Source: Gallionellaceae bacterium | GTDB taxonomy: Bacteria; Pseudomonadota; Gammaproteobacteria; Burkholderiales; Gallionellaceae | Assembly: GCA_030834965.1 (NCBI GenBank) | Contig: JAUQWW010000034.1 | Span: 1 to 34,304 of the forward strand | Reading direction: 5' to 3' | DNA length: 34,304 nt | Shown: in pieces, positions 16,401-24,368 of the stretch | Position numbering within the stretch: position 1 is the first letter of the stretch | Layout of the letters: every line of letters begins with the position of its first letter | The notes under the pieces: model-generated | Told to the model about the DNA's origin: nothing | Database searches by the model: none | The model's input: only the letters and a program-made list of their open reading frames with translations | Made by a program: the position numbers and the translations under genes

Positions 16401-16734
16401 CCAGCACCCGCGAGCGCGCCCAATAAAGATCGGTGCCATCCTCGAAAATAACATACACGAAGGAAGCGCCGAAAACCGAGAAGCCGCGCACGACCTTGGA
16501 TTTCGGCACCGAAATCATGGAAGTGGTCAACGGGTAGGTGACCTGATCTTCCACCACTTGCGGCGCCTGGCCGGGGTATTCGGTAAAGACGATCACCTGC
16601 ACATCCGATAAATCCGGCAACGCATCCAGCGGGGTTTTGACCACCGCATAAATGCCCGCCAGCGTGATAACCAGGGTGGCGAGAATCACCAGGAATCGGT
16701 TGCGCGCCGACCAGTCGATGATGGTGTTTAACAT
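13489..16734 (-). CDS. cusA: Copper/silver efflux RND transporter CusA
   Basis: CusA is the proton-driven inner-membrane pump of the tripartite Cu(I)/Ag(I) efflux complex. The start is the ATG at 16734 (MLNTIIDWSARNRFLV), 1 nt after the cusB stop, giving 1081 residues. The conserved membrane aspartate is at about D402 in GAMVDAAIVMIEN. The three methionines that bind Cu(I) in E. coli CusA are matched at about M593 (LLYMPAS), M643 (PPEMFETV) and M692 (RLDMLATG), supporting copper/silver rather than zinc or cobalt. Residues about 419-452 form an extra proline/glycine-rich loop encoded by a palindromic repeat, inserted in frame just after the helix containing AHKHLERLE. It is followed by a rearranged segment. 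Confidence 0.93.
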   Translation of the reverse strand: MLNTIIDWSARNRFLVILATLVITLAGIYAVVKTPLDALPDLSDVQVIVFTEYPGQAPQVVEDQVTYPLTTSMISVPKSKVVRGFSVFGASFVYVIFEDGTDLYWARSRVLEYLNFASGKLPKGVTPQIGPDATGVGWVYQYAVIGVNKTLAELRTIQDWFLRYQLTKAHGVSEVASVGGFVQQYQVTVDPVKLRAYGIPLMKVVQVIRDSNRDVGGRVVEMAETEYMVRGKGYLRGTNDIKNLVVKSERGTPVLIRDIARVEIGPDERRGLTELNGEGEVVSGIVMARYGQNALEVIENIKNKIAEVSSGLPSGVTIQAVYDRSELIHRAIETLKRTLLEESIIVALVCMVFLMHVRSALVAIVMLPVGVLIAIIAMRALGMNSNIMSLGGIAIAIGAMVDAAIVMIENAHKHLERLESNPSPSLPLSGEGVASPPLTRGGWEGLGGREGLNARANAILAACKEVGPALFFSLLIITVSFLPVFTLEGQEGRLFSPLAFTKTFSMAGAALLSVTLVPVLMMLFIRGKIMPEAKNPLNRFLIWVYRPVIAAVMRWKKMTIVAALVVMGVSIYPATRLGSEFMPTLNEGTLLYMPASLPAMSITKAAELLQTQDKIIKSFPEVASVYGKAGRAQTATDPAPPEMFETVINLKPESEWRAGMNIDKLIAEMDKSLQFPGMANSWTMPIKARLDMLATGIRTPIGIKVYGKDLEGIERVAKDIEAVVKKVPGTTSAFAERITGGFYLDIEPDREALARYGMPIGDLLDVISTALGGEMVTTMVEGRERFGVIVRYPRELRSSPQQIAHEVLVPIPMQGNGDGAMIPLGQLAKVTVVKGSPAIRTENALLSAYVFVDIRDRDIGSYVADARRAVAENVKFPPGYYATWSGQFEYMERAAAKMKIVIPITLLIIFLLLYLNFRRVTEALIVMLSVPFALVGGVWLLWLLGYNLSVAVAVGFIALAGVAAETGVVMLIYLENAWERIKAERSAEGQDPTIGDLYAAVMEGAVDRVRPKMMTVVAIMAGLLPIMWGTGTGSEVMRRIAAPMVGGMISSTILTLIVIPALYALFKAREIKYLSSGKSKK
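15380..15474. repeat. Large palindromic repeat inserted in frame in cusA
   Basis: AACCCCTCCC occurs twice (15380-15389 and 15398-15407) and pairs with GGGGAGGGGTT (15464-15474). Inside are two perfect hairpins: CCTCCCCT/AGGGGAGG (15410-15417 and 15422-15429), and CCCTCCCCT/AGGGGAGGG (15440-15448 and 15453-15461). The clover-like layout matches the intergenic element at 3539-3625. Here the element is translated as NPSPSLPLSGEGVASPP and following residues without a stop. Confidence 0.85.
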
Positions 16735-16735
16735 G

Positions 16736-18412
16736 TCAGTGCCCCGCGTGTGGGTTGCCAGAAGGAGCAACCGGTTTGGCGTGCAGCCTGGTGATCACCC
16801 ATTCGCCCGGCTTGCGTTCGACGATTTCAAACGTGATGGCAGTGCCGGGTTGAATGCCTGTCACCAGCGATGGATTTGCCAAAGCGAGATCCATGGTCAT
16901 TCCCGGCCAGCCCAGCATCTTGATCTGGCCGTGCGTGACGCTGACCGTACCATCTGCATTCAGGGCATTCAGCGTGCCGTCTGCCTGATATCCCACCGCA
17001 GCCGGCTTAGCCTGCTCTGCCGCATCCTGAGCACCATGCCCCGCATGTTCCCCGGCTGGCTGGACGGATCCTTGCGCTTCCAGCGTCCCACCGGGGTGAG
17101 CGTGCCCGATCCCGCCGAGTGCTGCCTTGAGGTTGCTTTCGGCATCAATCAGGAAGTTGGCTGCCACGACCACTCGTTCTCCTTCGGCAATGCCATGCAA
17201 CACTTCCACATAATTGTCGCTGCGCCTGCCCAGGCTGATTTCACGCGGCTCAAAGAGTCCTTCTGCCAGCTGCACCAGCGCAATCTGGCGAGTGCCGCTG
17301 TCGATCACCGCAGAAACCGGCACGGTTAAGACCTTGCCTTCGCCAATGGCCGAAATTTCCACCTGTGCAAACATGGCAGGCTTGAGCAATCCGTGCGGGT
17401 TGGCAATCTCCAGACGCACCGGAATGGTACGGGTCGCGGGATTCAGTGTCGGATAAACGTAGGTGATGGCACCCTCGAACACCTTGTCCGGATAAGCATT
17501 GATTTTCACCTTGGCCTTGGCTCCGGTTTTTACCAAAGCAATGTCCTGTTCAAAGACATCGGCGATCACCCATACCGAGGAAAGATCGGCAATCTGGTAC
17601 AGCATTTCACCGGGCATGAAGCGCATGCCCTCCAAGGCTTTCTTCTCCAGCACAATGCCATTCACTGGGGTATGAAAGGCATTAAAGGTCAGGCTGCGCC
17701 TGGTCGTCCCGGATAGTGCCAGTTCCTTCACCTGTTGCTCGGAAATATCCCAGTTCCTGAGGCGCTGCAAGCTGGCCTCGGCGAGCTTCTGCATGCTCTG
17801 CCGGGTATCGCCGTCCGCGTCTTTCAATGCCGCGACACCTTGCACAGCAATCGCGTACTCACGCTGCGCCGATACCAATTCCGGGCTATACACATCAAAC
17901 AGTGCCTGCCCTTTTTTTACCGGCTCTCCAGTTGTTTTCACATGCAACTTTTCTATCCATCCCTCAAACTTGGGAGCAATGTTGTGGATATTCCGCTCAT
18001 TAACTTCCACCCTGCCAGCGGCGCGCAACGTTTTGTCCAGCATGCGCATCGTTGCCGGCTCGGATCTTATCCCCAGTTTTTGCACCTTTGCGACGCTGAC
18101 TCTGACTTGTGCTGAGCCTATCGAGGCCTGTCCTGAGCTTGACGAAGCGGCCTGACTCCCGCTGCCCGCCTCATCCCCTCCTTCGTACACCGGTACATAG
18201 TCCATGCCCATCGAGTCTTTTTTCGGCACCGGCGATGTGTCCGCCAATCCCATCGGATTGCGGTAATAAAGTATTTTTGGTTCCTTCTTGGCAGCAACTG
18301 CAGGAGCCGCTTCAGTCGGCACGTGCGGTGTGCGCGTGCCCAGCCAATAGCCGCCCGCGCCTACGCCCAGCAAAATCACCGCGCCTATGATTATTCCGGC
18401 AATCGGTTTCAT
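16736..18412 (-). CDS. cusB: Efflux periplasmic adaptor CusB with fused CusF-like copper-binding domain
   Basis: This 558-residue membrane-fusion protein links the CusA pump to the outer-membrane channel and hands over metal. It has an N-terminal membrane anchor (AGIIIGAVILLGVGAGGYWL) and a heavy-metal-binding segment at residues 48-76 (LYYRNPMG and KKDSMGMDYVPVY). A typical adaptor core with barrel-sandwich and beta-barrel parts follows. Residues about 479-548 form a CusF-like domain in which H494, W502, M505 and M507 keep the spacing of the E. coli CusF copper ligands (H36, W44, M47, M49). Residues about 88-102, a serine/glycine/alanine linker, are encoded by a dispersed repeat. Start and stop overlap or nearly touch cusC and cusA, so the genes are translationally coupled. 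Confidence 0.92.
   Translation of the reverse strand: MKPIAGIIIGAVILLGVGAGGYWLGTRTPHVPTEAAPAVAAKKEPKILYYRNPMGLADTSPVPKKDSMGMDYVPVYEGGDEAGSGSQAASSSSGQASIGSAQVRVSVAKVQKLGIRSEPATMRMLDKTLRAAGRVEVNERNIHNIAPKFEGWIEKLHVKTTGEPVKKGQALFDVYSPELVSAQREYAIAVQGVAALKDADGDTRQSMQKLAEASLQRLRNWDISEQQVKELALSGTTRRSLTFNAFHTPVNGIVLEKKALEGMRFMPGEMLYQIADLSSVWVIADVFEQDIALVKTGAKAKVKINAYPDKVFEGAITYVYPTLNPATRTIPVRLEIANPHGLLKPAMFAQVEISAIGEGKVLTVPVSAVIDSGTRQIALVQLAEGLFEPREISLGRRSDNYVEVLHGIAEGERVVVAANFLIDAESNLKAALGGIGHAHPGGTLEAQGSVQPAGEHAGHGAQDAAEQAKPAAVGYQADGTLNALNADGTVSVTHGQIKMLGWPGMTMDLALANPSLVTGIQPGTAITFEIVERKPGEWVITRLHAKPVAPSGNPHAGH
18113..18148. repeat. Dispersed TGAGC...CGA-type repeat inside cusB
   Basis: The plus strand contains TGAGCCTATCGAGG and then TGAGCTTGACGAAG, separated by CCTGTCC. 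This resembles the widespread bacterial repeat of the form CTTCGACAAGCTCAGGACAGG. It is translated in cusB as the SSSSGQASIGSA linker. It belongs to a different repeat family from the CCCTCTCCC elements. Family assignment is from memory and by eye. Confidence 0.6.
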
Positions 18413-19698
18413 AATTCTTCTCCCAACAGTCGTTCAATTTCGGCTAAACGCATCTGTGCGTCCGTCTGGGCTTTCAGCACTTCCAGCTTGGCATTCAGGA
18501 TTTGCCGCGCCGCATCCAGCAGCGTCGCAAAATCAACCCTGCCGTTCTGATAGCCGGACAATGCGGATTCAAAAGTGACATTTGCTTGCGGCAACAGGCT
18601 GCTGGAACTCAGCGACTCGGTGCGCTGCGCTGCATCAAGACCGGCCAGATTTTCGGTTAGAACAGACAAGATGCGATTGGCGGTTGCTTCCTTGCGCGCC
18701 TTGGCTGCCGCGAGCATTGCCTCTGATTCTCGCTCCTGCGAACGGCGTGTCTCCTGCTGCAACGGAATGTTGAGTTCGACCATCATGCCCCACTCGCGTA
18801 TCGCAGTGCCGAACTGGGTCGGAAAAACACCCAGCACAAAATCCGGGTAACGATTTTTGTACGCAAGATCACGGGTTTTTTCAGCCGCGCTGATCCCAGC
18901 CTCGTCCGCAAACAAATCCGGGTTGTGTTCACGAATGCGATTTTCCAGTGCCTTATAGTTTTCCAGACTGGCCGCTGCGGGAATGCTGCGCAAGCGTTGC
19001 GGAGAAGCAAGCGGTGCGATCGCCGGACGCGACAACAAGGCATTCAGCCGTGCCTCAATTTGGCGTTGGGTATTGTCCAGCGCGACCAGTCCGGTTTTCA
19101 TGGCCGTTTGTTCAACTTGCGCGCGCACCGCATCCTGCTGCGCTGCAAGACCGTTGGCGTAACGAGCCTGCGCAACCTTCTCCATCTGCACCACCAGATC
19201 GAGCAGGTCACGGGTGATCTTTTGACTGCCGGTAACGTAGTAATACTGCGCATAAGCGGATTTGATTTGCGCCGACAATTCCGCCCAGGTCGCTGCGGTT
19301 CGTCCCCGCGCCTGATTTGCGCCAGCCTCGGCAGCCTCACGCTTCAAGTCACGCTTGCCCATCCACGGCACGCTTTGCATCAAGGTGTAGCGCGTGCTGC
19401 CCACCTGTGATGGGAGCAGGCTGGCGCCCTTGTCCATGCCGCGGTTTGTGATGTCCATCAACTCGGTGCGCAGCACCGGGTCCGGCAGGGCGCTGGCGGA
19501 ATAAATTCGCTCAGCCGCAGCGGCTGCCTCCAGGCGCATCGTCACCAGCTCGGGGTTCTGCTTTTGCGCCAAATCGAGGAGTTCTTCAACCCCGGCCCCC
19601 GGCGGCTGCGCGGATTCCTCTCCCCATGCCGGATATGCGGCCAGCCAAGACATGCCCAGCCACGATATGCAAAGAATGATTCTGATCCATTTTCCCAT
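18409..19698 (-). CDS. cusC: Outer-membrane efflux protein of the TolC family (CusC role)
   Basis: The product is the outer-membrane channel of the metal efflux complex. From the ATG at 19698, preceded by a GGAGAATC ribosome-binding site, it has 429 residues and a signal peptide (GKWIRIILCISWLGMSWLAA). Long helices rich in alanine and glutamine follow, with TolC-type repeats such as ALPDPVLRTELMD and QEREAEAML-like coiled segments. No lipobox cysteine is evident, unlike E. coli CusC, so it may not be lipidated. The stop overlaps the cusB start by ATGA. Specific family names vary (CusC or CzcC); the neighbouring CusA and CusB point to copper or silver. Confidence 0.88.
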   Translation of the reverse strand: MGKWIRIILCISWLGMSWLAAYPAWGEESAQPPGAGVEELLDLAQKQNPELVTMRLEAAAAAERIYSASALPDPVLRTELMDITNRGMDKGASLLPSQVGSTRYTLMQSVPWMGKRDLKREAAEAGANQARGRTAATWAELSAQIKSAYAQYYYVTGSQKITRDLLDLVVQMEKVAQARYANGLAAQQDAVRAQVEQTAMKTGLVALDNTQRQIEARLNALLSRPAIAPLASPQRLRSIPAAASLENYKALENRIREHNPDLFADEAGISAAEKTRDLAYKNRYPDFVLGVFPTQFGTAIREWGMMVELNIPLQQETRRSQERESEAMLAAAKARKEATANRILSVLTENLAGLDAAQRTESLSSSSLLPQANVTFESALSGYQNGRVDFATLLDAARQILNAKLEVLKAQTDAQMRLAEIERLLGEEL

Positions 19699-19801
19699 GA
19701 TGATTCTCCAATACGCGCCACCTCCCGGCGGCAACAGGTAAGAACATCAGCGCATGGCGAATGCCCCGCACAAGGCGGAACAGGTCATGCGCAGGGAACG
19801 G

Positions 19802-20188
19802 CTAATTCAGGAAGGAGCAGAAACGGATGGAGAGGGGCGGACCGGTATTCAGCGCCACCTGTTCGGCGGCAAGGTTAGTGCGCGCAGGCTGCTGCTGCGG
19901 CAGGTTGCTTACCCAGGCCATCACGCTGACTGGCGCGGCGAGCGGCACGCTGTGCTGATCCACGCTGATCTGGTCGGGTTGCGTGCAGTGATTCAGGCAG
20001 GCATTGGCATTGGAAACTTCTTCTTCGTGACACGGCTTGGCTTCGTCATCGTGTTCGACGGCATAAGCCTGCACCGGGCTGGCGTCAGGCGTAATGCATG
20101 CATTCGCGGCGCCCATTCCTTGCGCGAACAGCATTATCCCCAGCATCAGCCGGGCCAGCCATTTGATTTTGCGTTGCGCCAGTTTCAT
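19802..20188 (-). CDS. Small exported Cys-rich protein, first gene of the cus cluster
   Basis: This 128-residue protein has a signal peptide (IKWLARLMLGIMLFAQGMGA) and then a short mature part with several cysteines and histidines (NACITPDAS, KPCHEEE, NACLNHCTQPDQ). Acidic stretches and a proline/glutamine-rich end follow. The pattern suggests a periplasmic metal-binding protein. It lies 103 bp upstream of cusC in the same direction and probably shares its promoter. I do not know a characterised homologue; small Cys-rich exported proteins of this kind do accompany RND metal efflux operons. Function in binding or sensing copper in the periplasm is inferred. Confidence 0.65.
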   Translation of the reverse strand: MKLAQRKIKWLARLMLGIMLFAQGMGAANACITPDASPVQAYAVEHDDEAKPCHEEEVSNANACLNHCTQPDQISVDQHSVPLAAPVSVMAWVSNLPQQQPARTNLAAEQVALNTGPPLSIRFCSFLN

Positions 20189-20252
20189 CTGCGAGAAACC
20201 TCTGGGTTAATGGGACACACCGGGCTAAAGCCATATAACCTGATGCCGAACC

Positions 20253-20281
20253 ACTATAAACGATGCCACAATAGTACACAA
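20253..20281 (-). promoter_or_regulatory. Candidate promoter of the cus cluster
   Basis: On the minus strand TTGTGT (20276-20281), 17 nt, TATAGT (20253-20258) gives a plausible sigma-70 promoter about 65 nt upstream of the Cys-rich protein gene. I see no CueR-type or CusR-type box that I can name with confidence nearby. Confidence 0.35.
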
Positions 20282-20364
20282 TCGGGCCAGGTTCATGGCA
20301 TCATTTACCGGCATGGCCGGTTTACGCCATTTATTTATCAACCCGCTAACGAGTAGACAACAAT

Positions 20365-21708
20365 ATGCCCCATAGTTCCGCGCCCGCTGCCGAATTTGAC
20401 GCCCCCGGCTTCGTTGACTGGTTCCGTTCGGTCGCGCCTTACATCAATGCGTTTCGGGGGCGTACCTTTGTGGTCGCCTTCGGCGGTGAGGTGGTGGCGG
20501 ATGGAAAATTTGTTGGCCTGACCCATGACTTCAACCTGCTCGCCAGCCTGGGCGTGCGCCTGGTGCTGGTGCACGGCGCGCGTCCGCAGATCGAGCAACA
20601 CCTGTCGCACAACAATATCGAGGATCGCTACCATCATGGCATCCGCCTGACCGATACGGAAACCATGCAATGCGTGAAGGAAGCCGTGGGCCGCGTCCGC
20701 GTGGAAATTGAAGCGCTGCTGTCGATGGGTCTGGCAAATTCGCCAATGGCTAATGCCGACATCCGTGTGGCTGGAGGCAATTTCATCACGGCACAGCCGA
20801 CAGGCGTGGTCAACGGCGTGGATTTGCTGCACACCGGCAGCGTGCGCAAGGTGGATGTTGCGGCGCTGAACGACCGCATGGAATTCGGCGAGGTGGTGCT
20901 GCTCTCGCCGCTGGGTTATTCGCCCACCGGCGAAGTCTTCAATCTCACGCTGGAAGATGTCGCGACCCAAACCGCCATTGCGCTGGATGCCGACAAGCTG
21001 ATTTTTCTGATGGACACCGAGGGAGTACAGGACAAGAAAGGTGAATTGCTGCGCGAACTGACCGTGGCCGATGCGAATGCCATCCTGGCCAGCAAGCGCA
21101 AACTGCCGGACGATGTCAGCCTGTTTCTGCCTTGCGCGGTGCGCGCCTGCGAAGCAGGCGTAGCACGCACGCATCTGATCAGCCGCCATGTGGATGGCGC
21201 ATTGTTGCAGGAACTGTTTTCCGACATCGGCATCGGTACCATGCTGGTAGAAACCACGCTCAACATCCTGCGCGACGCCACCATCGACGATGTCGGCGGC
21301 ATCCTGCAACTGCTGCAGCCGCTGGAAGAGGAAGGCATCCTGGTGCGGCGCGGGCGCGAGCTGCTGGAGCGCGAAATCGAACGCTTCGTGGTGCTGGAGC
21401 ACGACCATCGCATCATCGGCTGCGCCGCGCTATATCCGTTTAGCGACGAGAAATCTGCGGAGCTGGCCTGCCTCGCGGTGCAGCCGGGCTACCGCCGGCA
21501 TGGCTATGGCGAAGCACTGCTCAGGCACATCACGGCCCAGGCGCAGGCACAAGGTTTGCGCAAGCTGTTTGTGCTGACCACGCGTACCGCACATTGGTTC
21601 GTTGAGCGCGGCTTCAAGGAAGCCGATATCGGGCAACTGCCGGCGCAGAAAAAAAATCTGTACAACTACCAGCGTCGCTCCAAAATATTCCTGAAGAGCC
21701 TGAAGTAA
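20365..21708 (+). CDS. argA: Amino-acid N-acetyltransferase (N-acetylglutamate synthase)
   Basis: ArgA makes N-acetylglutamate from glutamate and acetyl-CoA, the first step of arginine synthesis, and is usually inhibited by arginine. The 447-residue product has the two expected domains. An N-terminal amino-acid-kinase-like domain covers about residues 25-285 (FVVAFGGEVVADGKF, LVLVHGARPQI). A C-terminal GNAT acetyltransferase domain follows from about residue 300 (LACLAVQPGYRRHGYGEALL binds acetyl-CoA). The ATG at 20365 fits the family N-terminus, though the ribosome-binding site is weak. It is divergent from the cus cluster. No other arginine genes are in the window. Confidence 0.95.
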   Translation: MPHSSAPAAEFDAPGFVDWFRSVAPYINAFRGRTFVVAFGGEVVADGKFVGLTHDFNLLASLGVRLVLVHGARPQIEQHLSHNNIEDRYHHGIRLTDTETMQCVKEAVGRVRVEIEALLSMGLANSPMANADIRVAGGNFITAQPTGVVNGVDLLHTGSVRKVDVAALNDRMEFGEVVLLSPLGYSPTGEVFNLTLEDVATQTAIALDADKLIFLMDTEGVQDKKGELLRELTVADANAILASKRKLPDDVSLFLPCAVRACEAGVARTHLISRHVDGALLQELFSDIGIGTMLVETTLNILRDATIDDVGGILQLLQPLEEEGILVRRGRELLEREIERFVVLEHDHRIIGCAALYPFSDEKSAELACLAVQPGYRRHGYGEALLRHITAQAQAQGLRKLFVLTTRTAHWFVERGFKEADIGQLPAQKKNLYNYQRRSKIFLKSLK

Positions 21709-21729
21709 TCCGGGCAGCCGCAATACAAG

Positions 21730-21755
21730 GCGTTCGCGGTAAAATCCGGGAACGC
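21730..21755 (+). other. Hairpin between argA and yggX
   Basis: GCGTTCGCGG (21730-21739) pairs with CCGGGAACGC (21746-21755) with one mismatch and the loop TAAAAT. There is no good T run after it, so termination would be weak. It may also simply lie in the yggX leader. Confidence 0.35.
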
Positions 21756-21792
21756 AATAATTTCTGTAACAATCTGATTGGAGAATCTGAGC

Positions 21793-22062
21793 ATGGCAAG
21801 AATGGTGCAATGTGTAAAGCTTGGGCGTCAGGCGGAAGGTCTGGATCGCATTCCTTATCCCGGCGCACTCGGCCAGCGCATTTTCGAGAATGTTTCCAAG
21901 GAGGCATGGCAGGGCTGGATCAAGTACCAGACCATGCTGGTCAACGAGAACCGCCTTAACCTTGCCGATGCGAGCGCGCGCAAATACCTGGCCGGCCAGA
22001 TGGAAAATTATTTCTTCGGCGGCGACGTGCAGATGCCGCCCGGCTATGTGCCGCCAAAATAA
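21793..22062 (+). CDS. yggX: Fe(2+)-trafficking protein YggX
   Basis: YggX is a small cytosolic protein that protects iron-sulphur enzymes from oxidative damage and takes part in iron handling. The 89-residue product starts [11 protein letters not shown] with the conserved cysteine at position 7. It contains the signature [20 protein letters not shown] and the conserved MLVNENRLN, and ends with a proline-rich [12 protein letters not shown] chose the ATG at 21793 over an upstream alternative because it matches the family N-terminus and follows a GGAGAATC ribosome-binding site. ppk starts 17 bp downstream, so the two are probably co-transcribed. Confidence 0.94.
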   Translation: MARMVQCVKLGRQAEGLDRIPYPGALGQRIFENVSKEAWQGWIKYQTMLVNENRLNLADASARKYLAGQMENYFFGGDVQMPPGYVPPK

Positions 22063-22079
22063 TTAGCGCAATCCGCACA

Positions 22080-24167
22080 GTGGCCAAGAAATTTCCCACG
22101 CAACATTTTCTCAACCGTGAACTGGGGCAGCTGGAATTCAACCGGCGCGTCCTGGCACAGGCGGAAAATGCCAGCGTTCCCCTGCTGGAGCGTTTGAAAT
22201 ATCTGTGCATCGTCAGTAGCAATCTGGATGAATTTTTCGAGATTCGCGTAGCCGGGCTGAAGGAACAGGTCAAATTGTCCGGCATTCCATCCGGGCCGGA
22301 TGGCATGGATGCGCGCCAGACGCTGAAGCTGGTGCGCGAACAGGCGCATCAGCTCATCGAACGGCAATACCAGGTGCTCAACGATGACCTGTTTCCCACG
22401 CTTGATCAGCAAGGCATCCGCTTTCTGCGCCGCACCCACTGGAACGATGCGCAGCGCGCCTGGGTGCGGGAATTTTTCTTCAACGAAGTCATGCCGGTGC
22501 TGACCCCGATCGGGCTCGACCCGTCGCATCCTTTTCCGCGCGTACTCAACAAAAGCCTGAATTTCGCCGTGGAACTGCATGGCAAGGATGCCTTTGGGCG
22601 CAACTCCGCGAAGGCCATCGTGCAGGCGCCGCGTGTATTGCCGCGCACCATCCCGCTGCCACCGGAGATCAGCGACTGCGCCCACGACTTCGTATTCCTC
22701 TCTTCCATCCTGCATGCGCATGTCGGTGAGCTGTTCGGCGGCATGGAAGTGCTGAGCTGTCACCAGTTCCGCGTCACGCGCAACAGCACACTGTTCGTGG
22801 ATGAAGAGGAAGTAAAGAACCTGCGCATCAGCCTGCAGGGTGAACTGCCGCAGCGCCACTTCGGCGACGCGGTGCGCCTGGAGGTGACCGACAACTGTTC
22901 ACCGCAGGTAGCCGAGTTCCTGCTGCAACAATTCGAGCTTGGGCCGGAAGAACTGTACCGCGTGAACGGGCCGGTCAATCTGGTGCGGCTGATGGGCATT
23001 CCCGACCAGGTTGCGCGTGACGACCTGAAATTCCCGCCGTTTTCGCCCGGCGTACCGGCCGTATTGCAGAAGAAGGGCGCGGATATGTTCAAGGTCATCC
23101 GCAAGAGCGATGTGTTGCTGCACCATCCCTTCCAGTCGTTCAAGCCTATCATCGACTTCATCCAGCAGGCTGCCGCCGATCCACATGTGGTCGCCATCAA
23201 GCAGACGGTGTATCGCACCGGCGTTAATTCAGAGCTGATGGAAGCGCTGATTTCCGCCACACGCCTCGGCAAGGAGGTGACGGTGGTGGTAGAGCTGCTC
23301 GCCCGCTTCGACGAGGAGGCCAACATCAACTGGGCCAGCAGGCTGGAGGAGGTGGGCGCACACGTGGTTTACGGCGTGGTCGGGCACAAGACCCATGCAA
23401 AAATGCTGATGGTCGTGCGGCGCGAGGAGGGGAAATTGCGCCGCTACGTGCATCTGGGCACCGGCAACTACCATCCGCGCACGGCGCGCTATTACACCGA
23501 CTTTGGCCTGTTCACCAGCAACGAGGAAATCTGCGCAGACGTAAACGAGGTGTTCGTGCAACTCACCAGCCTGGGCACAGCAAGCAAGCTGCGCCACTTG
23601 TGGCAATCACCGTTCTCGCTGCACAGCCAGATTCTGCGCGCGATCCAGAATGAGACCAAACTCGCCCAAGCAGGCAAGCGCGGTCACATCATCGCCAAGA
23701 TGAACGCACTGCTGGAACCGGAAACCATCATGGCGCTGTACGCAGCCTCGCAGGCGGGTGTGAAAGTCGATCTCATCGTGCGTGGCGTATGTGCGCTGCG
23801 CCCCGGCGTACCGGGACTGTCCGAGAACATCCGCGTGCGCTCGGTGATCGGCCGCTTTCTGGAGCACACGCGCATCTTCTATTTCCGCAATAACCTGGCG
23901 CATGACGTGTATCTTTCCAGCGCCGACTGGATGGACCGCAACTTCTTCCGCCGCATCGAGGTCTGCTTCCCGATACTCGACAAGAAACTGAGAAAGCGCG
24001 TGATCGACGAAGGCCTGGGCATATACCTGCATGACAACTGCCAGGCATGGGACATGGACATGGACGGGCATTACCGCAAGAAAGCCACGCGTCGCGCCCC
24101 ATTGAAATGCGCACAGTCGGCATTATTGCAACTTCTTGCCAGTTTGCCACTCAAATCGGAACTTTGA
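22080..24167 (+). CDS. ppk: Polyphosphate kinase 1
   Basis: PPK1 reversibly polymerises the terminal phosphate of ATP into polyphosphate. The 695-residue product starts with GTG at 22080, giving VAKKFPTQHFLNRELGQLEF; the family motif LNRELGxLxFN confirms this start. The phosphorylated histidine is at H436 in GHKTHAKMLMV (H435 in E. coli). The second conserved histidine is at H596 in FLEHTRIFYF, followed by YLSSADWMDRNFFRRIEV. No clear ribosome-binding site precedes the GTG, so translation may be coupled to yggX. ppx is not in the window; sixA, a phosphohistidine phosphatase, lies two genes downstream but separated by a terminator. Confidence 0.96.
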   Translation: MAKKFPTQHFLNRELGQLEFNRRVLAQAENASVPLLERLKYLCIVSSNLDEFFEIRVAGLKEQVKLSGIPSGPDGMDARQTLKLVREQAHQLIERQYQVLNDDLFPTLDQQGIRFLRRTHWNDAQRAWVREFFFNEVMPVLTPIGLDPSHPFPRVLNKSLNFAVELHGKDAFGRNSAKAIVQAPRVLPRTIPLPPEISDCAHDFVFLSSILHAHVGELFGGMEVLSCHQFRVTRNSTLFVDEEEVKNLRISLQGELPQRHFGDAVRLEVTDNCSPQVAEFLLQQFELGPEELYRVNGPVNLVRLMGIPDQVARDDLKFPPFSPGVPAVLQKKGADMFKVIRKSDVLLHHPFQSFKPIIDFIQQAAADPHVVAIKQTVYRTGVNSELMEALISATRLGKEVTVVVELLARFDEEANINWASRLEEVGAHVVYGVVGHKTHAKMLMVVRREEGKLRRYVHLGTGNYHPRTARYYTDFGLFTSNEEICADVNEVFVQLTSLGTASKLRHLWQSPFSLHSQILRAIQNETKLAQAGKRGHIIAKMNALLEPETIMALYAASQAGVKVDLIVRGVCALRPGVPGLSENIRVRSVIGRFLEHTRIFYFRNNLAHDVYLSSADWMDRNFFRRIEVCFPILDKKLRKRVIDEGLGIYLHDNCQAWDMDMDGHYRKKATRRAPLKCAQSALLQLLASLPLKSEL

Positions 24168-24249
24168 GCAATCTGTTGGCCGAAGGCCGTATTGAATGGA
24201 AAAGACATATTTATCTGCCTCTTATCTGCCCCAGTCAAAGCTTGGATTT

Positions 24250-24293
24250 TAGGTATTTTACCTATTGATGTTGCAGTAATGCTTACATATGAT
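24250..24293 (+). promoter_or_regulatory. Promoter with adjacent palindrome upstream of the multiheme cytochrome gene
   Basis: TTGATG (24265-24270), 17 nt, TATGAT (24288-24293) is a good sigma-70 promoter. Directly upstream and touching the -35 box is the inverted repeat TAGGTA-TTT-TACCTA (24250-24264), a candidate operator. The leader would be about 70 nt and very AT-rich. Regulator unknown. Confidence 0.5.
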
Positions 24294-24368
24294 TAATATT
24301 AGTGGACAACCATAAATATAATAATAATAAAAACCATAATATAAAATGTTCGAGAGGGGGTATTTCCC

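Noticed and set aside
13489..16734. Assignment as a zinc/cobalt/cadmium pump (CzcA)
   Set aside because: All three copper-binding methionines and the CusF-type domain on the partner adaptor are present, which favours CusA.
20189..20364. CueR or CusR operator before the cus cluster
   Set aside because: I looked for a CueR-type inverted repeat with an extended promoter spacer and found none; the candidate promoter has normal 17-bp spacing.
20338..21408. 356-codon frame antisense to argA
   Set aside because: argA is secure by both domains; the antisense frame is a composition shadow.
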